Shown: positions 1-16,858 of the stretch, piece by piece
How positions within the stretch are numbered: the first letter of the stretch is position 1
Layout: each line of letters starts with the position of its first letter
Origin: Paramecium sonneborni
Taxonomy: Eukaryota; Ciliophora; Oligohymenophorea; Peniculida; Parameciidae
DNA length: 64,000 bases
NCBI GenBank assembly: GCA_905182985.1
Contig: CAJJDN010000060.1
Coordinates: forward strand, 62,001-126,000
Direction of reading: 5' to 3'
The notes under the pieces: generated by a model
Databases searched by the model: none
Seen by the model: only the letters and a program-made list of their open reading frames with translations
Told to the model about the DNA's origin: nothing
Program-made: the position numbers and the translations under genes

Positions 1-285
1 AATTTCTAATTTTTATAAATAAAGGTCAACGAATTCATCATGAGTAAGAGTCATAAATTGATTTTCCCCCATTTCATAACTCACATCTTCTCTTTAGTTG
101 TGCTCTTCAATCATTCTTTTGTTAGAATTAAAGATTTCCATTCTGTACAATTTTTCACTTTCTGTATAATATTTATTATTTTTTTTAGCCCATTTTTCAA
201 AATCCGATGTATTCTCATCAGCAAGATGATAATATCCTGTTGTCATAAGTAGGATTGTTAAAGCAGCTGCTAAGAATTATTTCAT
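1..285 (-). CDS. Papain-family cysteine protease, N-terminal part (runs off left edge)
   Basis: The reading frame starts at the ATG at 285 on the minus strand and runs off the window. Residues 1-20 form a hydrophobic signal peptide (FLAAALTILLMTTGYYHLA). After it comes an I29-type inhibitor propeptide: FEKWAKKNNKYYTESEKLYR, an ERFNIN-like stretch, then the conserved end MGENQFMTLTHDEF. The family is secreted or lysosomal cathepsin-L-like proteases, made as zymogens and processed in food vacuoles or lysosomes. The mature catalytic domain lies outside the window, so activity cannot be judged. The gene is divergently paired with another papain-family gene starting at 658, which suggests a local duplication. 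Confidence 0.8.
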
Positions 286-657
286 AAAAATTATTATTAT
301 TTAATTTTTTAATTTTTTAATTTTTCTTAAATCGAAAGTTTTAATTATGGAATATCTTATTCATTCTATAATAAATATTGTGCTAAATAATTTACTACAA
401 TTAATGTTAAAATGATAAGTAAAATTTTCCTATTCAATTTTTTTAATCGTTAACTACAACATTCGTTACATATTTGACAAAGGAAATTTTTTTAATTCCC
501 ATTAATGCTTATAAAGAAATACAAAGAAATGTTGAATCAAAGAATCTTATTTTTATTATAAATATATAATTGAATAATGAAAAAAGCAAAATTATTTTAA
601 ATATTAATAACTATTCATAACAAATATAATATATTTTTATCGAGTAATTAATTAAAA
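286..657. promoter_or_regulatory. Divergent intergenic region between two protease genes
   Basis: A very AT-rich 372-bp spacer between two divergently transcribed papain-family genes. It must hold both promoters. I see no distinctive motif beyond poly-A/T runs. Confidence 0.4.
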
Positions 658-1602
658 ATGATAAAATAAATAAGCATTCTTATGTTAACAAGTTTATTGT
701 TGATATCTTTGCATTTAAAAGCTTAAGATTAAGATAATATTTCAAATTTATAATTGTTATATGAGAATTGGAAGTTTGAATTCGGAATGAAATTTTTAGT
801 TGAAGAGAACTAATACAGATTTGAAATTTTTCAAACAAATTTATAGAAAATCAATTAACACAATTAAAATGAGAGTTAGACTTATAAAATGGGACTAAAC
901 TAATTTATGCATCTTACTGAGGAATAATTTTAATGTTTGTATCTGATGAAACAAGAAGTTTATGATATCAGATAATCACCAGAAATTACTTAATTAAGAA
1001 ATTCAAGATTGAATGCTTCAATTGATTATAGAAATTACACAGTAGTTAAAGATTAAGGATAATGTAATTCAGGTTGGGCATTTTCTGTAACAGGTACAAT
1101 GGAAGTTTATTAGAGGATATATTAAAATAAGAATGTATCTCTATCTGAATAGCATTTGATTGATTGTGATTAGTTATCTAGAGGATGTACGGATGGTTCA
1201 AATATAAATGGATATAAATTTGCCATATCTAATGGAGTTGCAACTTCTACAGAGTATCCATATGTAGGATATAATTAAACCTGTAAAAGATTAAATGGCA
1301 CCTATCATCCTATCAGGTATTCATCAGCTGTGGGAGAATACAGTATGAAATAAGCATTGAATAGTCATCCAGTTTCAGCAGGTTTAGATGCTTAAAATTG
1401 GTAGTTTTATAAATCTGGAATATTTTCTAATTGTGGAATTACTTTGAATCATTATGCTGTTGTTGTAGGATATGAAGAAACAGGAGATTGGATAGTTAAA
1501 AATTCATGGGGATAAACTTGGGGGGAAAATGGATTTATTCGTATCAAATCTGGAAATACATGTGCTATAGTCACCTATTCTTATTAGGATAAATATTAGT
1601 GA
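658..1602 (+). CDS. Papain-family pseudoprotease (catalytic Cys replaced by Gly)
   Basis: An intron-free 314-residue protein, normal in length for a cathepsin-L-like zymogen. It has a signal peptide (residues 1-22), an I29 propeptide ending in GLNQFMHLTEEQF, and a peptidase C1 domain. The active-site motif reads DQGQCNSGWAF where the family has a QG.CGSCWAF-type motif, so the nucleophile Cys25 is Gly, codon GGT at 1072-1074. The catalytic His ([10 protein letters not shown]) and Asn (VKNSWG) are kept, as are several disulfide cysteines. I infer no thiol-protease activity, with the fold retained. Related inactive papain paralogues in other organisms act in binding or regulation. A sequencing error (T to G) is possible. 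The frame is otherwise intact to TGA. Confidence 0.9.
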
Positions 1603-1659
1603 ATTTTTAAGAGCAAAACTATTAATGTGATTTATTATATAGATTATTTTAATAAAACT

Positions 1660-4600
1660 TCAATAGGGTTCCATTTATGTTAAAGTTGGATCTTAATGGT
1701 ATTTAAATGCCGCCTTGTACATTTTATTAAAATCTAATTTTTTATTTAAGAATTATTAAAACATCTCTTCCCCAAGTTTCTCTTTGATGAAATTTTACCT
1801 TTTAGTTAAATCTTCATATATCTTAAAAATATCAATTCAATAAATACATCATTAATCAAAGATATTTTTGATGCAGTTCCTTATTCAGATGTGCTTTTAA
1901 ATTTACATGATTATAACTTTGATCTAATATTTTTAATGCTAATCTAAAATTTATTATATCTAAAATACATTATAATCTAATTAAGACAGTGATAATTTAT
2001 TTTTTTGTTTTTCTTTATCTTAATTCTATTTTAATTATTAATCTCTTTTTTCAATTAACATTTATATAGTTTCATTGTCTTAAATTTTTCCTTAAATATA
2101 TTTAATTGTCTTTTCACGGGATTTCTTGTGTTCATTTTAATTAGCATTTTTAAAAGTCTTTCAGAATAAATGTTTATTATACATCTAAATAAATCTTTTT
2201 TTTATGTAATTAAAGATGCAAATCACTCAACAAATCTTCTTAGAATGAAATTTTAGCTTCTAAAGATGTTTTAATTTCTAATTAATTTAAAAATACTACA
2301 AAACTCTATTCTTTAGCATAATCAGGGTTTTCAACCTATAAATAATATTATAAACATTTGATTACTTCTATATATTGACTAACATGTGCCATAGTTTACC
2401 TTAAAATTTCAAGCTTATCAGAGATTGCTTTGCTATTTTTTTCAAGTTGAATTCTCTTCAATCTTTATTACTCTTTATCTTCATTCTAAGCATATTGTTA
2501 TTAGAGTTTTTGCATCTTTTCAGTCGATTATTATTATATGATTGAATCTGATTGTTAAAAGAAATGATCAAAGTTTTCTTTTTATATAACAGTTTTATTA
2601 ATCTAATCAATAATTTATTTTGAATAGTTCATGTTATTATTGAAAGCATCTACATATTATATATGTATTGTATGAATTTATCTAATTTCAGTTTCCATTT
2701 TACTGATATCTTATTTTTCGTATTTTATAAGTTTGTTTAAATTGCATTATAAATAATTTAAGTCTCTAATCCATTCTTCATTATATGATCTATTGTCTCC
2801 ACTAATTTTAATGATAATTCTCAGTCTACTATCTTGCACCATACTTAATAAATAATCATGTTCAGCCTCTTCTCTCAATTGTTTTAGGTTTTCAATCTTT
2901 AAAAAAATATATTACCAAAAAACTTACTTTTTCTTAAATTTATGAAACCGTATCCACATCTGTACCAAAACCTTCATTATGTTAAAGTGTTCTTAAATTT
3001 GCTAATTTCTTTGTAGCTGCTTAACTAAAATATTATCTAATAAAATTACTTTTAATAAATAATATTATCAAGTTCTCGCTTCAAATCTTTTGCTTATTAT
3101 AACATAATGTAAAGTTCCTTACCATTATGCAAAGCAATTTCACTCTTTAATCTAGGTAAAATTGATTAAGACGACTTGTTAATAGTTTCAGGATTAAACT
3201 ATTTGTATTTTTCTTTTTGCATTTTAGATTTGTCAATAATTCTCATTGTTGTATTTAAAGAAGTTTCTTACGTCCTAGATATTGCAGGCAGAGTTTATTA
3301 TTTTTTATCAACTTAGATTTACTATTATTTCTTCTATTCTTCTATTTCTTTATGAATTTAAGATAAACTCATCTAATCTTCTGTTATGAAAAATTACAAG
3401 CTTGTTGTATGTTATTTTGTAGATTTGACTTCTCTATAAGAAGGTTTGAAATTTTAATTATTAAAAGTATTTTCTGCTAAAGATTTTTCTCTTCTAAACC
3501 CTTTTACACCTGGCAATTCATTTTACTATCTTATCAATGATAATATAGAAGTATTCTATTCTTATTTAACTGGAATAACAGATAATTCTTTATCGTTTAA
3601 AACTGTTGTATTGACATCTTCCTATTTTTGATACATCATTTTCTTCTTCAGTTTTGCTTCAATAGCTATTTTTAAAGCTTATTTTGTAAATGCTTTTTCT
3701 TCTTAAACACTCATATACTCTGTTGCTTTGGCAAAACATTATTTCATTTTTGCTGAATAATCACTATGAACAGATAAACAAACCCAAGGAAATTGAATCC
3801 AAATCCATCTTTTATAATAATAATCAGTAGGTTTTCGTTCACTTACTAAAGATTATTCTTCTAATTTTTTTATTTAAATTTAATTATGTGTTAATTTCAA
3901 TTGACCAGGCTTTTTCAATTAAACATCTTCATCCTTACTTTAATTTAAATCTAAATCTCTCATTGAAATTTAACCATTATCTAATTTTTAATATATTTTG
4001 TTTTCCTCTGTTTCTTTTTCTCTTAATTTTTCTTCTTGTACATTGCTGATTCCAATTTTTTCTTCAAAAAACTTTTTCACTTATTCTCTATTATATGGAA
4101 TATCAACATTTAATTTTTCTAATTTAGTAAGTATTTCTGGTTTTTTTTTCTTTTCCAATAAACTTGTTTTTTTATTTTCTTCTTCCTTTCCAGTTTTTTT
4201 TGTTTATTTTTAATCTTTTTATAAAACTTATTTAGATTTAAGTTTTTCAATTTTTTCATTAATTCTTTCCTCTGGAGATTTATAACTTTCATCATTGCTA
4301 CCTATTTTTTTAGGATTAGCATCAATTATATAACATAAATTCATTCTATAAAGTTCATTTAATAAACCAATATCATCTAATTCATCTTCAATACCTTAAA
4401 TAGGTGGATGTCTAAAACTAGGAGTATGATAAGTTTCAAAATCACAAAATTCTTTTAAAAACCTTGATACTTATACAATAATTCTAAAGATATCTTCACT
4501 ACTAGGATGATATTGCATAGCAAATCCTTCTATAGCTTTATTATATTCTATAACTGGATCGAATCCTTATTCCTCTAATTTTTACCAATAACGGCATAGA

Positions 4601-6089
4601 TCATATTTATTATTTGGATTAAATAGTAATAGAAAATTCTCAATAGCTGATACTATTTCCTTTAATTTAAAATAAGTTTTTGCCATAAATAAATGATATG
4701 TTTGCTCTTCTAATTTTCTTATAGAATTTGTGGATTTATTTAAATGATCAGCTATTTCTTCATGTAATTTAGGAACTAAAGAATTTTCTTTTATGTATCT
4801 TTTTTAAATAATGCTCTTAAAAATATCATTATTGATAATCCAATATTCTTTATAATGCATTAAATAAACTTTGAAGAAAACTAGAAATATCTTCCAATCA
4901 TTTTCATTTAATTGGCAAATAGTCAGTGCTTCCTAAATCATCAATCCTTTTTATGTTATTGTAAAACATAGTAACATTTTGATAAATTTATCTTAATCTT
5001 TAAACATCTTTGCCTAATAATGATCCAAGATAAAATTGACTAAGTCTTCTAAACTTGCAACTTCTTATAGTTTTGAGATATCAATTTACGAAACTAAAGA
5101 TTCTATAACCTCTGGCCTTACATCATTTTCTCCAATGATTCCAATACTAGGATAAGGAATGAGAAGAGAGAGAAATGTTTTACAAAATATTGAACTCATT
5201 TCACATTTAGTTTATGTTAGGATATTTAATAATTTATCCTTAAATGAATCAGACTATAAAATTAATTAAGAATAATTTACAAGGAATGTTTTTCTTTTTT
5301 TATGTGTTTCTATCATTTTTTCAATAATTTTTGGTTCAACTTTGATAGATATAATTTATGAATTGATTTTTTGAAGATATTATATGGCACCAGAATTTTT
5401 AGAGGCAGTTAAAATTACTTTAATTCTTGGAGGAAAGAATTGAGGTAACCAAAATGAAACATTAGCTTCTTTGGGAACTCCATTGCCTTAATCAAAAAAG
5501 TGATTAACACCTTCAAAAATTAGGATGATTCTATTATAAAGAGTTTTAGCTTCTTTCAAAATTTGATTTTCAATATAAGAATTACAAACATCTAACCAAT
5601 AAGCAAAGTATTTTCGAAGTTTCTCTTCTAGCAATTCTACTTTCTAACCTATATTTAACAATTCTCTCAGTTTAACCAATATTCGATATATGGCATAGAA
5701 ATAATTACTATTATTTCCTCCAACCATAGCAAAATGAGGAATAATAATATCTTAATATCTTCCTTTTTTGTTAGCATTATGATATCCAATCCACTTAACA
5801 AGTAAAGTTTTTTTACCTACACCATCTTCTGCTTCAATTACCAATGGAAGATTTTATTTGCCTTTCTATTTAGATAATGAATATATATATTACAACATCC
5901 TAATCTAACCATTCTTCAATTTTTAGGAAATGTTTATCCAATCCACTTGTTTATTGATTTTTATAGTATTCCATAACAACTTCAGAGGAGCTAAAATTAA
6001 ATAACAATATACTCTATATAATTATTGTATTCCTCTTCTAATTATGCTATTTAGAAGGAGAGATTTTGTTTCTGATTTCCATCCTCCAT
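1660..6089 (-). CDS. Nephrocystin-3-like P-loop NTPase with coiled-coil C-terminus
   Basis: About 1,414 residues once seven introns of 22-31 nt are removed. Residues ~75-400 resemble the NACHT/STAND NTPase module of nephrocystin-3 and TEP1: Walker A region EAEDGVGKKTLLVKW, a KRYQDII-IPHFAMVGG strand, a Walker-B-like ILIFEGVNHF, and a sensor-like LPQFFPPRIKVILTAS. Walker A has GKK where GK[S/T] is usual. The middle is helical, then charged and low in complexity, and the C-terminal third is coiled coil. Nephrocystin-3 is a ciliary inversin-compartment protein, so a ciliary role is likely but inferred. The start is the first ATG before two exons spliced to the P-loop exon. The last intron and the stop at 1660 are less sure than the core. 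Confidence 0.65.
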
Positions 6090-7198
6090 CAGTTTTATTA
6101 TTTAATATAAAAAAATAAATCAATATATCAATATATAATTTTTTGATCATCTTAATCTCCTTACATATCTAGTTTTACGATCCTCTTATTTTTATACATT
6201 TCTTAAAGCATTAGAATCAAGGAGCTCAATTTATGGTCCCCATTAAAATTAATGATCATATTCTAATTCACATCTCACCCAATTTTTATCATTTATTTAA
6301 TTTGAAAACATAACATTTTTGAATTAATTGTAATTTGTAGTACTCTCAATCAAAGTTCTTGTACTTTTCTTTAAATTGCTATAATCTTCACCAGTTTTAG
6401 GTTCCATTTACCTTTGTAAAGAAGATATTGACTCTCTTAATGCATGAGCTATTTTAGGTTCATATTATTCAGGCATTCCCATTTCTTTGGCTGTCACTTC
6501 TGCTAATGCTTCTGGTGAATTCATTGTATTATTCATATCCCATTCTAATTGATCTTTGAAATGAATATTTTCTACTCTTAAATCTACATGTAGATTCTTT
6601 AACATTTCATTTTTTGTTGGATAGTAACATTTATAATTTTATACTTGCTTCTTGATTTGAGTGCAAATTTCCTATTCAATTACAGAAGGCAATTAATTTT
6701 CTTCAGTTATGATTCTTGCAAAAGTTTCAGGAATCATATGAGATTCATTTAAATTCCAACAAAAGGTTTAGTAAATTTTTTTACCATCTAATTCAAAATC
6801 AATAGTAATTGGAACTAGTTATTGATGTTTAGGAGGTTCAATTGGAATATCTTAAGCCTTGAGTATATAATAAGTAATTATCTTACAGATTAATTTAAAG
6901 CTTATTGTAATGAGATATTGGGATTATTTTTCAATTACTCTTAAGTTTTACGTAAAATGATTTCTTATCTTTATTACTTGATGGAGTTTTAATATTGATT
7001 TCTGAGAATATGAAATTTAGAAATAGGCAAAACAGGTCTGACAGTGTGATGGGATACTAAAATTTGGTAAGTGAATAGAAATTACAGAATTATGAAGCTC
7101 TACTATCAGGAAGTCTGAATTGTCCTGTACCCATACCTTAACCTTTATTAGCATGGAAGGTTGCGATCCATCTTTCCAATAACTCTTCTATTCTGGTA

Positions 7199-8480
<1,282 letters not shown>

Positions 8481-8481
8481 N
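8481..8481. other. Single ambiguous base (assembly junction)
   Basis: The only N in the window. It sits exactly between the two copies of the 1,282-bp repeat, as expected of a minimum-size scaffold gap between contigs that were not merged. Confidence 0.85.
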
Positions 8482-11054
<2,573 letters not shown>

Positions 11055-11058
<4 letters not shown>

Positions 11059-12174
11059 TAACTAATCATAATGTTAACTCTAGATTATATGATCCTTCCG
11101 TCAATCCAAATCCAGAATAAATGCTTCAAGAGTCTTAATCCGTTAGCCTTTCTCAAAAAGATCTTTTTCTTCCGAATTGCTCTTTTCAAGTCAATAATCT
11201 ATCTAAAACATTCCATTCACAATTGCTCTTTGAACCTCAACCCTTATAGATAACATTTGATAATCTGCCTTAATCATAACCATTATCTTAACAAATCATT
11301 GATAAAACACACAAATTTTCTAATCTTAAATAGCAAACTCCTACTCAAGTTTTTCCTTTAAAAAAGTATTGATTATCTATTTCATTCTAGATCTACTCAA
11401 GAATAATTGCAATCAACCGTGTCAAATTATCAAATTTAAAAAGAACCTCACAAATCTCAAAAAGGTAATAGAAAAATTTCTATTCTTATTGTAGGACTGA
11501 GAAATTTATCAATCAAAGTTAAATAGATTGTTTTTGAATCCTAACCCACTTCCTATAAGGATGTTGCAGAAAATCTTGTTTAAGAATTGACTCAAGAAGA
11601 AGGTAGAATTTAACATTGTGTATTATTAAAAAATATCACAGTAAAAAGATGAATAGAATGTTAGACGAAGAGTTTATGATGCCCTTAATGTAATGATTGC
11701 CTCCAAAGTCTTTAAAAAAGAGGGTAAAAAGATTAAAGCTGATTCTTAAACTTAAATCCTAAATAAGAATCTAATTCAGCAAAGATCCATCTAAAAAGAA
11801 CAACTTGTATCTCCATATTCATATTATTAGAATCATAAGTAAACTATTGTTGAACTTAAAAAGAAATAGCTCTCTGATATTATTTAGAAGTTTAAAGCAG
11901 CTAATTTACTTGTTTAAAGAAATAAATCACTAGAATCTACTTTAAAATAATCATTGTTCCATTTTCCAATTTTGATATTTTCCTCCTAAATCAATAACCA
12001 AATATTTATTAGAGATAAAAAATATCTAAAAATTTTAATGAAATCCAAAGTCAACTTCATTGCTGATCTAGATGTTGTAAAAAATTTATATCTGTAACTC
12101 TAAAATATTTCTATTTTAGTGAAACCATAGACTTAAAATATCTAATAGAAGAGTGTTAAAATTTATTCATTTGA
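11055..12174 (+). CDS. DP transcription factor (E2F dimerisation partner)
   Basis: 348 residues after introns of 25, 22 and 26 nt are removed. The winged-helix DNA-binding domain is visible: KGNRKISILIVGLRNLSIKV...TSYKDVAENLVQEL, then the DP signature DEQNVRRRVYDALNVMIASK. The dimerisation region follows, with a coiled coil and FKAANLLVQRN, close to the KNLVQRN-type motif of DP proteins. Both E2F and DP have the winged helix, but RRRVYDALNV and the LVQRN motif favour DP. It is expected to pair with E2F at promoters of cell-cycle genes. The proposed ATG overlaps the kinesin stop (ATGA); an alternative start is an in-frame ATG about 60 bases further on. The N-terminal 90 residues are Gln/Ser/Asn-rich. 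Confidence 0.88.
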
Positions 12175-12390
12175 TTAATTAAATATTCTATTATTTCCAA
12201 TAATAATAAATTCAATTTTTATTATTGTCATATATAAATTATTCAATAAAATTTTGAAATTGATTATTGACTTGCTCTATATTTCTTTTTGTGAATTCTT
12301 TAATTTTTGTATATTTTTTTTTCTTAATTAAATGGATCAAAAATTGAATTCAGTATATCTAATATTATTTTTTCTTAAGTTTATGATTAT

Positions 12391-13014
12391 ATGAATTTAA
12401 GAGAAAAGATTTTTAATGACCAAAGCTATTTATTAAAGCTTATAGATAGATTAATTAACTTTAATTTATTTAGACTCTTTGTATTAACATAAATTATTAT
12501 GCATAATTAATTAATTGAAAGAAATGCTATTGAATCTCTCTTAAATGTTTGTTATGATGAATAACCATAGTATGATGATGATTATGAATAAGAAATTAGA
12601 TAATTATTGAAACGAACTATCCCAATAAGAAAAAAAAAAGATGAAAATGAAATTTCATCTCGTTAAAACACAATAAGTTTTCGAACTCCTCTACGATATT
12701 AGAATGAATTCAGATTGAAAACTGAAATGAGATCTCAAGTTAAACAACCTAAAACTTAAAGAATACCAAAAAAAATTCCACAAATAACTTTGAAATAATC
12801 AACAAACCCATAAACCAAATCATTTCGTGATATTAATCATAAAAATCAAATTCCTCTCAAAACTTCAATTGTTTCCTTATAAAATTCCACTGGTTTTAGT
12901 ATTTTAAATGCATCTGAATATTAAAATCCTGTTTTGGTATTTTAAAAAAAGTCTTTATATCTACCCAGATTTGTCTAAAGATTAAAGTAACAACAATTAT
13001 TTAATTAAAAGTGA
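12391..13014 (+). CDS. Uncharacterised basic protein
   Basis: An intron-free 207-residue frame with TGA as stop. The N-terminal 45 residues look helical and hydrophobic (LLKLIDRLINFNLFRLF), followed by an acidic patch (YDEQPQYDDDYEQE) and then a basic, Ser/Thr/Gln-rich, probably disordered tail. I recognise no domain. It lies between the DP gene (same strand) and a convergent coiled-coil gene, with only 28 bases between the two stops. An alternative model starts upstream at 12331 with a 23-nt intron. Confidence 0.55.
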
Positions 13015-13042
13015 ATTATTTAATATATTTTATATACACTGT

Positions 13043-14757
13043 TCACCAATTATTTTTACATCTATCCATAATAATTGAATTTAATCTCTAATTGTCTTAC
13101 ATTAAAGTTTGAACCTTCTTTTCTAATTCTTATACATAATTTGCACAACTCTCTAAAGCTAAAATCTTATTTTTAGCTAATTCTAATTCTTGGTTTCTTT
13201 ATGTAAACATATTTTTTAATTTCTCAAGTTCACTACAAGTATTTCTTAACTATCCTTCCAAAACTATAACTGTTTTTTAAGTAACTTATTTTTCATTTAG
13301 TTATTCTCTTAATTGATCATTTTCTATATTTAATTAACTAAATTTTGTAGAGTATTATTCTAATGAAGATTATAAGTCATTAATTTATGAACTTAATTAC
13401 CAAATATGATTTTCTAATTATACTTTTTCAGTTGTAAATTTCATCTAAATCTAAGTTTCCACTTGAATTCTCAACTAATCATATTACTGCTTAGCAATCT
13501 TATCAACCTCATCAGTTAATAAACTTATTTTCTTTTAATAATTATCTTTCTCTATTGCCCATTATTTTGCTGCTTCTTTTTATTATTAAAACTACAATTA
13601 ATAAATAACATTTTTACTTCTTGTAATTATTCCTTATCTTTTTCTAATTCTTCTTTCTTTTTTTCTAATTAATATTTTAATTAAGCTATTTCCTCTTATT
13701 TTCTATTATTGTCTTCTCTAATGTAATCTGTTTATAAAAGTTCCTTTTTTAATTGATCAATTTTTTGTTATTAAAATTTTACTATTCTTTAATTTTCTAA
13801 TTATATTTCTTCCAATGAATTAGTCATCTTTTCTAAATCTTATTACAAAATTGAATTATCTTCTTCAATTGATTCAATTTAATTTAATTTATCTTAACAT
13901 TTAACCAATTATTTAGTTTTATCATTCAATAAATTTTATAATTTTAAAACATGTTCTGTTTGCAATCTTAATTTTGTTTCTAAATCTTATTATATTTCAA
14001 GATGTGAATTCTTGTCTTTTTATAATTATATCACCTATGATCTTAAATTTCTTAATTCATCATTTTGAGAATGATTGGATTTACTTTAAGCTTCTAATAA
14101 AGTATTTTTAACCTCTAATGATTTTGTTTTTTCTAAATACTCTGATGATTTTTGAATTTACTGTTATAATTATTACTTCAATAAAGAAAGTTCTGAACAA
14201 TTTGAATTAGTATTCTATTCATGTAATTGTAATGAATTTTCTAATTCTTTAACTTTGAGAATCAATTAACTTTTCTCTTTTCTTAAATTGTCTAATTAAG
14301 TTTTAATTAATATCTTCTCTTATTAAACATCCATATGATTGGATGATTATTAGAATTAAATATTATATTTATCTTATCTTTCTTATTCTAATTATTTTTA
14401 AGTCTCTTCAAAAACAGCAGTTAATTAATCAATCTATAATTAATATTAATCACACTTCTTTTGTAAAGTTTTATTTAAGGATTCATATTATTATAATTGA
14501 GTTTTCAATTATTAATTCTCAGTTGTGAGTGTTTATTACTTGATTTCCATTAATCTATACTTATTTGAATTCTAATTTTTTGGATCTTAGTTAAGTTTGG
14601 ATAAATTTTCAATTTCTAAGTCTTTTTCTAATAATTATTTTTATAATTGAACAATTCTTGAATTCACGAATTAATCCATCTCATTTTAATTTATCTTCAT
14701 TGTTTTTCTGCCATTTTAATTTTGAGTAAGAATACTATTGTTATTTTCTTTATTCAT
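13043..14757 (-). CDS. Long coiled-coil protein
   Basis: 562 residues after one 26-nt intron (GTAAAAATG...TTGTAG). From about residue 25 to the end the sequence is almost continuous heptad-like coiled coil rich in Gln, Glu, Lys and Leu, with segments such as QLELAKNKILALESC and YVQELEKKVQTL at the C-terminus. The N-terminus is Asn/Ser-rich. No enzymatic domain is visible. Proteins of this shape in ciliates are often basal-body or cytoskeletal, but that is only inference. The minus-strand frame is open except at the intron. Confidence 0.75.
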
Positions 14758-15115
14758 TCCGTTAAAAAATATATTAAATTTAATAATATTTAATTCCTAT
14801 GATACTCTAAATTTTTAAGAAACTCTAGAATAAAAGAGGAACCTTGCAATATAATTAATCTAAAATTGTTTTATTCTCTAAAATCTTTCATTTATCCAAA
14901 ATTTTAAATAACTTTATAATGTTAACTAATAAAAAGTAATATATTTTTGAATGCAATCAATATATTGCAACGTAATACACATGGCTTAATTAACGATTCC
15001 TAAAACATTAATTCCGAATGCTATTTGATGTATTTTTTATGAAATAATTTATTCATAAAATATATGTTCTTTTAATTTAATCTAATTACATAAATTTGTC
15101 ACCAAATACAACAAA
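14758..15115. other. Intergenic region
   Basis: 358 bp of AT-rich sequence between the start of the coiled-coil gene (minus) and the start of a plus-strand frame. It should contain both promoters. I see no RNA gene or clear motif. Confidence 0.5.
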
Positions 15116-15642
15116 ATGATTTCTCAAACTTTTTATCTTTTTGAATTTTAGAAGGATCTTTTATTCTTCATAAGAGAATAATTTGATATTTCTTAGTTTT
15201 TGCTTTCTCCATTTCATCACTCCTTAATTATATAAGATGTTTCACTAAGGATATTACAAATGCATAAAAATAAATAAAATGAATATCCTTTATAATTGAA
15301 TCAAGAGTTCAATTATTAAAACATAAATTTAAATAACGATTTAGATCTACTGATGAGTTGGTAAAGAGGAAGATATCAAATAATTTGAAAAAAATACTTC
15401 AGAATGAAGATAGTTAAAATAGTATTTCAAGGAAACAAGTGTAATTCATGTCTAAAGATAGGGAGATTAGCCATTCTTAAAGAATTGAAATAAAAAAATT
15501 AACCTAAAAATAACAAAGTTAGAATTATATTATAATATATATGATTTCAATTATTGTTCAAATGGTCATTTTTTACTTCTATATTAAATAATTGGTTTAA
15601 TTAATTTCAGTATTCATCTTCTTTATTTCACATTCATTTTGA
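15116..15642 (+). CDS. Uncharacterised small protein (model uncertain)
   Basis: An ATG at 15116 opens a frame with a hydrophobic N-terminal half and an ELVKRKISNNLKKILQNED segment after a proposed 38-nt intron (GTTCAA...GATTTAG). The middle is Ser/Gln/Lys-rich and the end hydrophobic, possibly one membrane segment. The last ~85 bases overlap the 3' end of the convergent gene on the minus strand, so one of the two ends is probably mis-modelled. No domain is recognised. Confidence 0.35.
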
Positions 15643-16791
15643 TAAATTGCTGGACATAAAAAATTTTTGGTTTCAATCTAAAATTTAGAAAATACTTATT
15701 TTATTATTAAGTACTTATTTTGATGCTGATATCTGGTTTGTTATACTATGAATAACTTAAATTTAGAGATAAGAGTTATTAAAAACAAAATGATGCTTTA
15801 TTGATTAATTATTTTATATATATTTTTAAAAGAGTTATTTTATATATGTTTTGGAGATAAAATAAAACTATTTATATCTAATTATTTATTATTTAGATAT
15901 ATTATTTATATTAATATCAGTTATTTTCTAATTAATAGGAATATGATAATACTAGAGACTTTGCCATTTATTCCTAATTTTTATACACTCCTGGCATTAA
16001 AATAATACATTCTTCTTTATTTTTGATGAATCCATCTATGGGGTCATTTTTACTTTAATTAAATTAATGTCTTTGTCCAATTGATTGGATATCAAAACAT
16101 AGGGATGGATCACTAATGAAACAGTTAAACATTATTTCTGCCAACTTGTCTAGTAGTATATTATTTTACATTTACTTAAAAATGATTCAATTATATCGCC
16201 ATTGTTGAGTTTAAGACTTTTTTGCAACTCTAATTTGACGCTGATTAGATTTATCATGCATTTTTCATAAATTTATTTATAATTACTTTGAAAAGATTTT
16301 CTCAAAACATTAATGATAGGTCCTTCAATTGTAGTTAAACAAGCAATCTTGTATAATAAAATAAAAATTACATCTAATATGTTTTTGAATAAGGGAGTAA
16401 AATATTCATTAATGATTTTATCTATTCGATACATGGAGGTTTAGAAAAAATAAATAATTCCCTTGATGTTTAATTCTTGACTTAGAACATCAAAAAAAAT
16501 ATCAAAACATTCACATTTATAAAATTCTGCTATGGAATTAGTTAATTCATTAGTCATAGGAAATGTGATACTTGTATTTGCAAATCCAGAAACCATGCAT
16601 CTAAGATTGGATTGCATCTATAAAATTTCTTATTAGAGATTTTGATTATCTTTAGTTAAAATTTCTTTTTCTTTCTTAGTGATTTATAATTTATTCATTA
16701 AGATTTTAATTTTGGCTTTCAATTCATCTTAAGTACCATCCAAATAATCTTGAGGTTTTGAGAAATTATCTTTGACATAATTATTCTTCAT
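15558..16791 (-). CDS. Uncharacterised protein with N-terminal coiled coil
   Basis: The start MKNNYVKDNFSKPQDYLDGT is followed by a short coiled coil (ELKAKIKILMNKLQITKKEK), then a helical domain containing GFANTSITFPMTNELTNSIA and, after a 26-nt intron, AEIMFNCFISDPSLCFDIQS. Further introns lie near the 3' end, where ETKNFLCPAIYQNECEIKK is the last convincing exon. The middle part has the even hydrophobic/polar pattern of a folded domain, but I cannot name a family. The exon boundaries around 15700-15900 are not settled, because a third intron of unknown position is needed to keep the frame. Confidence 0.6.
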
Positions 16792-16858
16792 ATTTAAATT
16801 ATGCTGTTAAAAGTATATATTATATTTTAAATTTAAAAAATAAAAGCAGTTAATAATA

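Noticed and set aside
13043..14757. bZIP transcription factor, from leucine spacing near the C-terminus.
   Set aside because: There is no basic DNA-binding region before the zipper-like stretch; it is ordinary coiled coil.
15600..16210. Plus-strand membrane protein over 15.6-16.2 kb.
   Set aside because: The same bases code on the minus strand with a better amino-acid pattern and a 26-nt intron; the plus frame is antisense.
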